Below the pieces are notes generated by a model, which was not told the origin of the DNA, ran no database searches, and saw only the letters and a program-made list of their open reading frames with translations. A stretch of 13,171 bases of DNA from Phycisphaerae bacterium. Lineage in GTDB: Bacteria; Planctomycetota; Phycisphaerae; Phycisphaerales; SM1A02. Of the stretch, positions 1 through 7,407 are shown one piece after another. A program made the position numbers and the translations under genes. The stretch lies in assembly GCA_030432455.1 (NCBI GenBank), contig JAUIHC010000043.1:1-13171 (forward strand), read 5' to 3'. Each line of letters begins with the position of its first letter. Within the stretch, counting starts at the first letter, position 1.

Positions 1-554
1 ATCGGATCGACCGCCACCAGCACCGCGGAGGCGAGCAGCAGCTTCACGCCCGCACTGACCGATTGCAGCAGCAGCACCGCGAAGCGGGAGCAGAGGATCG
101 AATCCGACCGGACCAGCCGCTGGATCTCGTTGAGGTGGTAGGGAATCGGGCCGGGAACCGCCGATCGCTCTCCGCGCACGAGTCGCACGCCCCGGGTCCA
201 GCACCGATCCGCGTATCGCTCCCGGATCCGCAGTTCGGCGAGTCTCGCCGCGTATCGGGCCGCGGTGGAGAGCAGCATGGAGACGAGGATCCCCGCGGCG
301 ACGATCACGGTGTCGCGGGCGGAATCCCGAGGTGACAGGGTGATCGGCCCGAGGGTCATCGCCGTGGACGAGGACAGGTTGCGGGCGAAGAGCACCGCCA
401 GCGCCACCGCGTTCACCTGCAGGGCGAGGGCCGCGAAGCCGCCGCCGACCATGGTGGCGCTCGACCACGGCAGCGGTCGGAAGGCATCAAGCGCGGTCCA
501 GCGAACGAGATCGAGGTACGCGAGGATCTGGGTGCGCAGGTTTCGGAGCCGCAT
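1..554 (-). CDS. Membrane protein, N-terminal part; resembles an ABC exporter transmembrane domain (partial)
   Basis: This reading frame starts at ATG 554-552 on the minus strand and stays open to the window edge, giving 184 visible residues; the rest lies outside. The start follows GGAGAAGGC, a good Shine-Dalgarno site. Hydrophobic segments lie at about residues 34-58, 82-98 and 158-183. After the second comes a basic amphipathic stretch (RIRERYADR, about 109-117), and the third ends in VDP. This order (TM1, short outer loop, TM2, charged cytoplasmic loop, TM3) resembles type-1 ABC exporter membrane domains, but no ATPase part is visible, so the family is inference. It could be some other multi-pass protein. 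It is divergent from a glycosyltransferase and sulfotransferase pair, so export of a glycan or lipid is possible. That it is a real coding region is fairly sure; its function is not. Confidence 0.6.
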   Translation of the reverse strand, partial: MRLRNLRTQILAYLDLVRWTALDAFRPLPWSSATMVGGGFAALALQVNAVALAVLFARNLSSSTAMTLGPITLSPRDSARDTVIVAAGILVSMLLSTAARYAARLAELRIRERYADRCWTRGVRLVRGERSAVPGPIPYHLNEIQRLVRSDSILCSRFAVLLLQSVSAGVKLLLASAVLVAVDP

Positions 555-672
555 GCCTTCTCCGGCCTTTCGGACGACGCGTGGACGGTATCACGCGATT
601 CCGCGGTGAGCCCGGATCGGACACGACCGTGATGCCGCCGACGGGCCGGGCGAGCGATGGAGGTACGATGCG
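555..672. promoter_or_regulatory. Divergent intergenic promoter region
   Basis: These 118 bases separate two divergent genes. On the plus strand TACGAT (664-669) looks like a -10 box, but it overlaps GGAGGT (659-664), a good Shine-Dalgarno site for the ATG at 673, so both cannot serve that start. On the minus strand TACCGT (590-585) could be a -10 for the membrane protein. It sits inside a 6-bp inverted repeat, CGCGTG (578-583) and CACGCG (592-597), which could bind a dimeric regulator. I see no convincing -35 boxes. Confidence 0.35.
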
Positions 673-1848
673 ATGCTTCCGAACCGGGTGATGGCCCCGA
701 CGCTCCGACGCAGCGGGCGGACCCCGGGCGCCGAACGGACTTTCGACGCGACCATGAGGATCGGCATCGTCTGCTACTGGTTCAACCGCGGGCAGGCCGT
801 CGTCGGTCGTCAGGTTCGGGCCGCGCTCGACGAACTCGGGCACGAGACCTTCGTCCTGGCCCGTCCGACGACCGGCACCTTCGTCCGCCCCGGGTTCGTC
901 GACGGATCGGATGTGTGGGATCAGGACGGCGTGACGCACGCGAGCGCCTACCGCGTGCCGCGGGCCGAGTACCTCGACTGGGCCCGCGAGCATCGGCTGG
1001 ATGTCGCCTTCTTCGACCAGAACCTGCAGTTCGACGAGATCGCGGCGCTTCGATCCACCGGCGTTCGGACGATCGGCCGCTTCGTCTGGGAGTCGTTCGG
1101 TCCGGAGGACGTCGCGGGGGCGAGGCGGGCGTTCGACATCGTCTACTCCATGACCGACTGCGAGCGACGGCGATACCGCGGCTTCGGCCTGGGAACTCCC
1201 CGCGTTCGATGGTGCCCGCCGCCCGAACTTGCGGAGGTCCGGAGACCGACGCGGGACGACGACGAGGTCCGCTTCCTCTACCCGGGCGGCTATCTCTCCG
1301 ATCGGAAGCCGACGGCGGAGACGATCGAGGCGTTTCTCGAGGTGCGCGATCCTCGGGCGAGGCTGATCATCAAGGTGCAGGATCCGGTCAAGGGCGCGCA
1401 ACTGGCCCGGGAGGCGCCCGCCCGCGATCCACGGATCCGCGTGGTGGTCGGCGATCTGCCCACCGCGGCGCACCACGAGTTGCTGGCGTCGGTGGATGTC
1501 TACGTCGCCCCGAGCCGCTGGGAAGGACTCGGACTGCATCTCTACGAGGCGCCCGCGCTCGGATTGCCGACGATCACCAACGACTTCCCGCCGATGAACG
1601 AGATGGTCGCCCACGACGTGGATGGTCTGCTGGTTCCGGCCCGTTGGACGATCGAGCGTCGCCCCGGGGTTCCGCGACTCGAGGTCGAACCCGATGATCT
1701 GCGCGACGCGATGTCGGCGATGTGCGACGACGATCGTCGCGTCCGACTCGCGGCGGGCGCGGCGGCGCGGGGGCGTGGCTTCGACTGGGGCGTGACGGTC
1801 AACGACTACGCGGATCTGCTGCGTCGCGCGGAGGTGCCCGCCCCATGA
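673..1848 (+). CDS. Glycosyltransferase, GT-B fold, GT4-like
   Basis: Transfers a sugar from an activated donor, probably in the cytoplasm during polysaccharide or glycolipid assembly; donor and acceptor are unknown. The 391-residue protein has an N-terminal Rossmann-like strand (MRIGIVCYWF, 28-37) and a C-terminal donor-binding half. There, GGYLSDRKP (205-213) matches the G..y..RK region of GT4 enzymes, and EGLGLHLYEAPALG (284-297) is the E-x7-E motif (E284, E292). The start at 673 is chosen for GGAGGT eight bases upstream and because GC-rich third positions begin there. The alternative ATG at 754 begins exactly at the Rossmann strand and would give 364 residues. The stop overlaps the next gene's start (ATGA, 1845-1848), so the two are probably translationally coupled. 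The class is well supported, the exact start is not. Confidence 0.85.
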   Translation: MLPNRVMAPTLRRSGRTPGAERTFDATMRIGIVCYWFNRGQAVVGRQVRAALDELGHETFVLARPTTGTFVRPGFVDGSDVWDQDGVTHASAYRVPRAEYLDWAREHRLDVAFFDQNLQFDEIAALRSTGVRTIGRFVWESFGPEDVAGARRAFDIVYSMTDCERRRYRGFGLGTPRVRWCPPPELAEVRRPTRDDDEVRFLYPGGYLSDRKPTAETIEAFLEVRDPRARLIIKVQDPVKGAQLAREAPARDPRIRVVVGDLPTAAHHELLASVDVYVAPSRWEGLGLHLYEAPALGLPTITNDFPPMNEMVAHDVDGLLVPARWTIERRPGVPRLEVEPDDLRDAMSAMCDDDRRVRLAAGAAARGRGFDWGVTVNDYADLLRRAEVPAP

Positions 1849-2750
1849 CCCTCGTGCTTCAGGGAATGCGTCGTTCCGGCACCACGATCGTGTACGACGC
1901 GCTCGACCACGATCCCGATCTGGCCCTCTGGTACGAACCGCTGGCCGCTGCGAAGGCCCCGGCCATCGGCGGGGGCAGCGGTGCCCGCGAGGTCGACGTG
2001 TTCGCACGACTCCGCGCCGCCCGCGAGGCGTTCCTGCGTGACCGCCCCGGTGCCACCGAGGATGATCTCAACCTCGGAGCCCCGAGGGACGCCGCCCTGG
2101 AGTTCGACGGTGATCTGCCGCCGCTCGTGGCGGACTACCTCCGGTTCCTGCTGGACCGGCCCGGACCGGTCGCCGCGAAGTTCACGCGTCTCTACGCGAA
2201 GGTGCCCGCGATCGGTCGGATCGTGCCGGACGCCGGATTCGTGCTGCTGCTTCGGGACCCGCGGGCGGTCGCGGTGTCGTACCTGTTCGGAAAGGCCAGA
2301 CGCAACGAGCGGATCTACGGTGATCCCGATGCGTTCTTCACGCGCCGGTCGTCGTACACCGCGTGGTCGAGCGGCCCGATCTCGGAACTCGTGCGTCGCG
2401 AATGCGCCGACGAGCGACTTCCCGAGCCGACCGACCTCGAACGCATTCTGCTCATCTGGCGGTTCACGGTCGAGCGGGCGTGGCGTGATGCCCGGGCGAC
2501 CTTCGGCGATCGCGCGATCATGGTTCGCCACGAGGACTTCTGTGCGGATCCCGAGCGGGAGCTTCGTCGCATCCACGACCTCGATGGTCGCGCGGTCCCC
2601 GAGTCGGTGGCGGACTGGGCGCGGGCGAACGTCCGCACGCCCGGACCGATCCACGCCGAGGGCGACCCCCGCTGGCGCGAGTCGTTCCGGCGGATGGGTC
2701 TCGATGACCTGCTCGACGAGGCGGGATACGGCGCGTCGATCAAGTCGTGA
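1845..2750 (+). CDS. Sulfotransferase family protein
   Basis: Predicted to move a sulfuryl group from PAPS to a hydroxyl or amine, most likely on a carbohydrate given its neighbour. The 301-residue protein has the 5'-phosphosulfate loop near its start (GMRRSGTT, 7-14) and the 3'-phosphate motif LLLRDPRAVAVS (134-145), both at the expected spacing. RHEDF (228-232) matches the conserved R-x-E-D-L/F strand of this family. There is no signal peptide or membrane segment, so it should be cytosolic. The start ATG overlaps the glycosyltransferase stop by four bases, and a longer open frame to 1722 lies wholly inside that gene and is rejected. The acceptor cannot be told from sequence. Confidence 0.87.
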   Translation: MTLVLQGMRRSGTTIVYDALDHDPDLALWYEPLAAAKAPAIGGGSGAREVDVFARLRAAREAFLRDRPGATEDDLNLGAPRDAALEFDGDLPPLVADYLRFLLDRPGPVAAKFTRLYAKVPAIGRIVPDAGFVLLLRDPRAVAVSYLFGKARRNERIYGDPDAFFTRRSSYTAWSSGPISELVRRECADERLPEPTDLERILLIWRFTVERAWRDARATFGDRAIMVRHEDFCADPERELRRIHDLDGRAVPESVADWARANVRTPGPIHAEGDPRWRESFRRMGLDDLLDEAGYGASIKS

Positions 2751-2774
2751 CGGATCGTCGCGGTGATTCGTCGA

Positions 2775-3653
2775 TCAATCGAACCGCGTGGCCTCGATGG
2801 CTGATCGTGGCGGACCCGGCGGAACGTCGACTCGCTCGCCGTCGACGCCGTATCCCCAGTACGCGCACTCATCTCCGAGTCGTTCGAAGATCTCCTCCGC
2901 CTCGGCCGCGTGTGACGGGTCGGACCGCCAGCGATCGCACACCTCGGCGTCGATCCCGCCGCTTCGAGCACCGGTTTCGTGACCCTCCAACCGATCGAGA
3001 TCCGCGGCCAGATCCTGGGGCAGCCCGCAGAACCGCCGGATCGCACCGATCATCGTCGGACGCTCGCACAGATCCTCGTACCGCACCGCGCACGCGACGC
3101 GATGCTCGAGCATCCGTCGCTGGGCGGCGAACTGGTCGCGGAGGTGATCGGCGAGGGAGGCGGGGGAGAGCCCGCCCGGAAGCTCGATCGGCGTCGATCG
3201 CCACGCCTCCTTGCGGCGGAGCGAGTCGAGGATCCCGCGGGGATCCCGGACCAGCACGACCACCCGCGTCTCGGGTCCCATCGCATCCAGCGCCGATTCG
3301 GCGGCCGCATGGCGGATCTCCTTCACCCCGACCACGGGGACATGGTTCCGGAGCGGGACGAGCACCTCACGGACCACCGCCGCCGGGCGGTGCTCGGGGG
3401 ACTGCCGGTGCACCGCCTCCGTCGCCGCGGCGAGATCGAGTCCGAGACCCGAGAGCAGTTCGGTCGGTTCCGGCTTGGCCCGCATCGTGGGGATGGCGAT
3501 GCCGGGCTCGAGAAACACATAACTGTGGGGCCAGGATGTCAGGGCCCGGGCGAGAAGCTTCGAGCCGGATCGTCGGAGGGCGGCGACATAGAGGAACGGA
3601 TGGGGCACGGCGGCGTGGTGGAGTGGTCGAGCGGGGAGCGACACCGCCGCCAT
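2775..3653 (-). CDS. Sulfotransferase family protein (second, unlike the first)
   Basis: A second PAPS-dependent sulfotransferase on the opposite strand, 292 residues. The 5'-phosphosulfate loop reads ALRRSGSK (25-32), with lysine where the neighbour has threonine. The 3'-phosphate motif is VLVRDPRGILDS (133-144), and RYEDL (191-195) is the conserved later strand. Outside these motifs it does not look like the 1845-2750 protein, so a recent tandem duplication is unlikely. The start is uncertain: ATG 3653 has no Shine-Dalgarno site, a GTG at 3605 would begin right before the first strand (VPHPFLYVAA), and the frame stays open to 3800 through an Arg/Pro-rich stretch that does not look coding. 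It converges on the first sulfotransferase, with 24 bases between the stops and no clear terminator there. Confidence 0.82.
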   Translation of the reverse strand: MAAVSLPARPLHHAAVPHPFLYVAALRRSGSKLLARALTSWPHSYVFLEPGIAIPTMRAKPEPTELLSGLGLDLAAATEAVHRQSPEHRPAAVVREVLVPLRNHVPVVGVKEIRHAAAESALDAMGPETRVVVLVRDPRGILDSLRRKEAWRSTPIELPGGLSPASLADHLRDQFAAQRRMLEHRVACAVRYEDLCERPTMIGAIRRFCGLPQDLAADLDRLEGHETGARSGGIDAEVCDRWRSDPSHAAEAEEIFERLGDECAYWGYGVDGERVDVPPGPPRSAIEATRFD

Positions 3654-3916
3654 GGGCGGTCCGCACGCAGGGGTGGTGGTCCGGGTCCGCGGCCGCGGCC
3701 GCCGGGCTCCAGCCCTGCACCGCCAGACTATCGGACGATTCGATCGGCGCCGCAGGGGGCAGGGTCGCGCCGCTCCGCCTGAGTCCGACGGATCTGTCAT
3801 TTCTCGACGAATCGGCTTGCTCGGGGCGGGGCAGGTGACACCGTTGGGGCGTTGGAACGTCGTGAGTGGCCATCAGGGCCCGTTTGTGAGCCTGAAAGAC
3901 AGGGAAAGGGACAACC
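3654..3916. promoter_or_regulatory. Divergent intergenic region between sulfotransferase and PEP-CTERM-like gene
   Basis: 263 bases without a supported gene. It must hold promoters in both directions, but I cannot place them firmly. GATAGT on the minus strand (3734-3729) is a weak -10 candidate for the sulfotransferase. Two dispersed inverted repeats are present: TCGGAC (3731-3736) with GTCCGA (3783-3788), and CGATTCG (3736-3742) with CGAATCG (3808-3814). They could be operator halves or chance in GC-rich DNA. Directly before the ATG at 3917 lies AGGGA, a passable ribosome binding site. Confidence 0.3.
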
Positions 3917-4504
3917 ATGCTCCGCACCACCGTGCTCGCGGCCTCGGCCGCGACCGTTCTGGCTGCTTCGGCGAACGCCGAAACCAGCTTCCTCCTGGAC
4001 ATCCCGTCGGGTTCGGGGACGAACATCGAGTGGTCGTCAACGGCCGGACTCGAGGCGATGCCCTTCTCGATCGATTCCGAGCACATGAACTACCGACTCG
4101 GCGGCTTCGCCACCGAGGGTGTGGTTCGTGCCTGGGACTTCGATACCGACGAGAACGCTCGCGGCAAGATCTTCCTGACCGCCGCGGAGGGATTCTCCTT
4201 CACCTCGATCTCCTTCGATCTCTCCGGCTTCAAGGACTATGAGTCCGAGGCTCGGTTCAAGGTCAAGGTCAACGGCGAGCTCTGGAAGGACAAGATCTGG
4301 TCCTTCAGCGGCAACACCGACCTGATCCACAAGGACTGGGAGTTCGACGGCCCGGTCACCTCGCTGGAGATCGTGCTCCAGAACCTGAACGACAACGCGT
4401 TCACCGGTCTGGACAACATCAATATCGGAACCGTTCCGGCTCCGGGTGCCGTGGCCCTGCTCGGCCTCGCCGGTGTGGTGGGCACCCGCCGCCGCCGCGG
4501 CTGA
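3917..4504 (+). CDS. Secreted PEP-CTERM-like sorting-domain protein
   Basis: A 195-residue exported protein of unknown function. Residues 1-21 form a Sec signal peptide (Arg3, Ala-rich core, ANA before Glu22). The body, about 22-170, is rich in aromatic and charged residues with beta-type patterns (FSFTSISFDLSGF, 93-105; SLEIVLQNLND, 149-159), like carbohydrate-binding-type beta sandwiches of other PEP-CTERM proteins, though I recognise no named domain. The C-terminus is a sorting tail: VPAPGA (173-178), a hydrophobic helix (about 179-189) and RRRRG (191-195). This is the variant seen in planctomycetes, where PAPGA replaces PEP; the known role is recognition by an exosortase-type transpeptidase at the membrane. 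No exosortase is in the window. It stands alone, with its own terminator hairpin. Start supported by the signal peptide and AGGGA five bases upstream. Confidence 0.88.
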   Translation: MLRTTVLAASAATVLAASANAETSFLLDIPSGSGTNIEWSSTAGLEAMPFSIDSEHMNYRLGGFATEGVVRAWDFDTDENARGKIFLTAAEGFSFTSISFDLSGFKDYESEARFKVKVNGELWKDKIWSFSGNTDLIHKDWEFDGPVTSLEIVLQNLNDNAFTGLDNINIGTVPAPGAVALLGLAGVVGTRRRRG

Positions 4505-4536
4505 GCCCCCCAGCCCTCGGTTCCATCGCGCTCTTC

Positions 4537-4567
4537 ACCGCGGCCGGCCCTTCGGGTCGGCCGCGGT
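4537..4567 (+). terminator. Hairpin terminator after the PEP-CTERM-like gene
   Basis: ACCGCGGCC (4537-4545) pairs with GGCCGCGGT (4559-4567), and the pairing continues inward to a 14-bp stem with one G-U pair and a TTC loop. It starts 32 bases after the stop. The following CGTTCATGTC is only weakly T-rich, so termination may be partial or factor-assisted. Confidence 0.6.
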
Positions 4568-4747
4568 CGTTCATGTCAGGGGGCGGTGTCGTTGGGGCGA
4601 ATCCGTCCCCGGACCGTCCGGAAGGTGCAACACATCAGCCGTCAGAGGCGTTCCATGCGGTCGCCATGATGGCGATTCTCCAGTCTGCAGACCTTCCCGG
4701 GGCGGCGACGGCCGCCTCAAGTCAAGCAATTGCAAAGGCTTCCATTC

Positions 4748-6391
4748 ATGAGTCGGATTCGCACCCTCCGCGTTGCCGCCCTTGCGGGCGCGGCGATCGT
4801 CTTTGGCGGCGACCTCGCGGTCGACACCCTCCTCGACAGCCAGATCGTCTCCCGGACCGCCTCGGCCCAGGGGCGTGGCAATCGGGGCGGTGGCATGCGG
4901 GGCATGGGAGGGATGCGGGAGATCCAGGAACTCCTCCAGCCCGACTTCTCGCGCCGCGACATGCCGCTCTTCGCCGAGCAGTTGCAGCTCGACGACGGGC
5001 AGAAGGCGATCATCGAGGCCCTCATCGAGGACTACGAGGACGGCTTCGGCGGCGGCAGCGAGGCGGTGCAGGCCGACCTCATGGATCTCGGCCGGTCGAT
5101 GATGCAGTCGTTCATGGGCGGTGGGGCCATGGGCGACATGCGGGAGCGGATGCGGGAGCGGTTCGGTGCGGTTCGGGCCGAGTTGGAGGAGATGGAGGCC
5201 AACGGTCAGCCTCTGTCGGAGGAGGAGCGGCGAGCGTTCTTCCGCGAGCGGATGGAGGGCATGCAGCAGGAGATGATGCAGGAGGCGATGGACAGCGGGG
5301 CCTTCGACGAGGCTCGCGGGGTCATGACCGAGATGCTCGACATCCTCGAGGACTGGGTCGCGACCCGGAGCACGCTCCGCGATGCCTTCGTCGGCGACGT
5401 CCAGATCCAGCTCAGCGACGACCAACTCGTCCTCTGGCCCGCCTTCGAACGGTTCCTGACCCGGGAGAAGTCGCTTCCCCGCGGTCGCCTCAGCGGCGAG
5501 GAGGTCAACCTCTTCGCGGTGGTCGATGGTGCCGAACTCTCCGACGCCGCATACGACGCGCTGGAGTCCATCTTCGATCAGTACGAGGTCGATCTGCACA
5601 CGGCGCTGATGGCCCGGGACCGCTACCTGCTCAGCAGCGCCCCCCAGCTCTTCAAGGCGATGCGGGACGGTGACGTCAAGGACGCCGAGCGGATCCTCAA
5701 GCAGCAGCTCCAGTACCGCGAGGCGGTCCGCGATGTGAACGATCGCTACCGCGCGAACTTCACCGCGGCGATCACCGACGAGGCGGAGAAGGCCCTGCTC
5801 GACGCCGCGATCCTCGAGGCCGCCTACGAGCGTGTCTACCGGCCCACCTGGGCGCACCGGGCGTTCGAGGCGGCACTCCAGCTCGACGGCCTCGAGCCGG
5901 ACACGCAGCAGGCGATCGCCGACCTTCAGGTCGCGTTCCTCGCCGAGATCTCCGGCATCAACCGAACCCTCATGTCCGCCCTCCGCGAGTCGGAGGCCGA
6001 CCGGCAGGTCGAGGAGGGCACCCGCATGGTGGCCGTCATGTCCGGCGACCTCTCGCAGGGCATGCCGTTCGGCCCCGGGGGCCGCGGCCCGCGGGGCGGC
6101 GAGGACGATCCGTTCCGCGAAGGCATGGATCGTCGCGGTGACGCCGAGGAGCGGTATGTCGAGCAGCTTCGGGCCATGCTCACGCCCGAACAGCAGGAGG
6201 CCATTCCCGAGCGTCGCGGCGGTGGTGGACGAGGTGGTCAGGGCGGCCCTGGCGGCGGGAACGCCGATCGGCGGGCGGAGATGATCCAGAGGTTCGACAC
6301 CAACGGAGACGGCGAACTCAACGAGGAGGAGCGTCGCGCCATGTTCGAGTCGTTCCGCAACCGCGGCGGTGGCGGCGGCGGCGGCGGCTGA
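4748..6391 (+). CDS. Secreted helical protein with LTxxQ-like motifs, Gly-rich linkers and a C-terminal EF-hand
   Basis: A 547-residue exported protein of unknown function. The N-terminus has Arg3/5/8, a hydrophobic core (about 9-20) and a likely cleavage after TASA (37-40). A Gly/Met/Arg-rich linker (42-57) follows. The body is mostly charged amphipathic helix with motifs like the LTxxQ signature of periplasmic CpxP/Spy-type proteins: LQLDDGQ (79-85), LSDDQ (222-226) and LTPEQQ (478-483). TREKSLPRGRLSGEE (238-252) is a distinctive conserved-looking stretch. Residues 490-504 are Gly-rich, then comes one canonical EF-hand loop (517-528: D517, N519, D521, E523, E528), predicted to bind calcium, and eight glycines end the chain. 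Start chosen at 4748 because the signal peptide begins there; the in-frame ATG at 4730 adds only six residues. No good Shine-Dalgarno or promoter is seen. A strong terminator follows. Confidence 0.85.
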   Translation: MSRIRTLRVAALAGAAIVFGGDLAVDTLLDSQIVSRTASAQGRGNRGGGMRGMGGMREIQELLQPDFSRRDMPLFAEQLQLDDGQKAIIEALIEDYEDGFGGGSEAVQADLMDLGRSMMQSFMGGGAMGDMRERMRERFGAVRAELEEMEANGQPLSEEERRAFFRERMEGMQQEMMQEAMDSGAFDEARGVMTEMLDILEDWVATRSTLRDAFVGDVQIQLSDDQLVLWPAFERFLTREKSLPRGRLSGEEVNLFAVVDGAELSDAAYDALESIFDQYEVDLHTALMARDRYLLSSAPQLFKAMRDGDVKDAERILKQQLQYREAVRDVNDRYRANFTAAITDEAEKALLDAAILEAAYERVYRPTWAHRAFEAALQLDGLEPDTQQAIADLQVAFLAEISGINRTLMSALRESEADRQVEEGTRMVAVMSGDLSQGMPFGPGGRGPRGGEDDPFREGMDRRGDAEERYVEQLRAMLTPEQQEAIPERRGGGGRGGQGGPGGGNADRRAEMIQRFDTNGDGELNEEERRAMFESFRNRGGGGGGGG

Positions 6392-6440
6392 TTCGTCCGA
6401 CTCCCCCGGGAGCGTTCAGTGAGATGGGTGGAGACCCGAC

Positions 6441-6476
6441 GGCGGGGGCCGATCCGACACCGGATCGGCCCCCGTC
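6441..6476 (+). terminator. Strong intrinsic-type terminator after the EF-hand gene
   Basis: CGGGGGCCGATCCG (6443-6456) and CGGATCGGCCCCCG (6461-6474) form a perfect 14-bp stem around an ACAC loop. One G-U and one G-C pair extend it to 6441 and 6476. The downstream sequence TCTCTT is pyrimidine-rich. It starts 49 bases after the stop and ends just before the next gene's -10 box. Confidence 0.75.
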
Positions 6477-6482
6477 TCTTCG

Positions 6483-6488
6483 TACGAT
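6483..6488 (+). promoter_or_regulatory. -10 box of cysE, probable leaderless promoter
   Basis: TACGAT lies seven bases before the ATG at 6496. A transcript starting the usual 6-8 bases after a -10 box would begin at or next to that ATG, so the mRNA would have no leader. The same text with one change (GTACAATGCCGG, 7467-7478) stands before acnA, which supports promoter function. The -35 position (about 6460-6465) falls inside the right arm of the preceding terminator and is not a consensus box. Confidence 0.55.
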
Positions 6489-6495
6489 GCCGGGC

Positions 6496-7407
6496 ATGAA
6501 CCAGACCGACGGGATCCTCAGCGAACAGCGGCGTGCGGCGGTCGTCCGATCCGTTCTGGACGATCCTCGATCGCATCGCACGTCCGTCACCCCGGTTCCG
6601 GATCCTGCCGTGGCCCGTCGGCTCGTCGAGCGGATGCGATGGCTGGCGTTTCCGGGGTTCTTCGGTCCGCGGGTGGCGGGCGTCGAGGAGCTCGAAGCCT
6701 CGCTGCATCGGGCCCTCGGCGAGCTGATCGAGCTGCTGCGGCCGCAGTTGGAGATCGCCTTCGCCTACGAGCCGCTCGATGGATCCGGGTGCCCCGCCGC
6801 CGAGGCGGCGCGACGGGCGACCGAGGTCGCGGCCCGTTTCGTGGAGCGGATTCCGGCGGTGCGGGCGCTGCTTGCGGGTGACGCGGTGGCCGGGTTCGAG
6901 GGCGATCCGGCGGTCGTGCACCCCGATGAGGCGATCCTCGTCCATCCCGGCCTTGCCGCGACGATCGTCCATCGCTTCGCCCACGAACTGCATGCGGCGG
7001 GCGTGCCGCTGCTGCCCCGGCTGCTGGCCGAGATCGCGCATGCGGAGACCGGCATCGACATCCATCCCGGCGCGGGCATCGGCGAGTCGTTCTTCATCGA
7101 TCACGGCACCGGCGTCGTCATCGGCGAGACGGCTCGCATCGGCGATCGATGTCGGATCTATCAGGGCGTGACGCTGGGCGCGAGCCGATTCGAGACCGAG
7201 CCGGACGGTCGGCTCCGTCGGGGCTACCAGCGGCATCCGACCCTCGAGGACGATGTCATCGTCTACGCCGGCGCCACCATCCTCGGCGGCGACACGGTCG
7301 TGGGGCGGGGATCCGTGGTGAACGGCGGCGTCTTCCTGACCCAGTCGGTTCCGGCGGGATCCATCGTCTCCGGCCCGAGTCTGGAGATCCGACTTCGGGC
7401 GAAGTGA
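6496..7407 (+). CDS. cysE: Serine O-acetyltransferase
   Basis: Transfers acetyl from acetyl-CoA to L-serine, giving O-acetylserine, the carbon acceptor for cysteine synthesis; cytosolic. The 303-residue protein has a helical N-terminal half with FPGFFG (52-57), typical of the longer bacterial forms, then the left-handed beta-helix of hexapeptide repeats (about 183-295). Residues equivalent to the E. coli CysE catalytic set are present: D188 in DIHP, H203 in DHGTGVVIGE with the same 15-residue spacing, and H247 in RHPTL. QGVTLG (223-228) is the family hallmark. The start at 6496 is chosen because a -10 box sits just upstream; the frame is open to 6424, but that part overlaps the terminator. 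The stop codon lies in the loop of a hairpin (7394-7415). The next gene, acnA, seems to have its own promoter. Confidence 0.93.
   Translation: MNQTDGILSEQRRAAVVRSVLDDPRSHRTSVTPVPDPAVARRLVERMRWLAFPGFFGPRVAGVEELEASLHRALGELIELLRPQLEIAFAYEPLDGSGCPAAEAARRATEVAARFVERIPAVRALLAGDAVAGFEGDPAVVHPDEAILVHPGLAATIVHRFAHELHAAGVPLLPRLLAEIAHAETGIDIHPGAGIGESFFIDHGTGVVIGETARIGDRCRIYQGVTLGASRFETEPDGRLRRGYQRHPTLEDDVIVYAGATILGGDTVVGRGSVVNGGVFLTQSVPAGSIVSGPSLEIRLRAK

Noticed and set aside
487..2007. 506-codon minus-strand frame opposite the glycosyltransferase
   Set aside because: Antisense shadow with biased Arg/Pro/Gly content; it also crosses the divergent promoter region and two supported genes.
3654..3800. N-terminal extension of the minus-strand sulfotransferase
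   Set aside because: Arg/Pro-rich, no Shine-Dalgarno, lies before the first strand of the fold.
2747..3838. 363-codon plus-strand frame opposite the second sulfotransferase
   Set aside because: Arg/Pro/Gly-rich translation without motifs; the minus strand carries both PAPS motifs.
4571..5857. 428-codon minus-strand frame opposite the EF-hand gene
   Set aside because: Composition shadow; the plus-strand frame has a signal peptide, LTxxQ motifs and an EF-hand.
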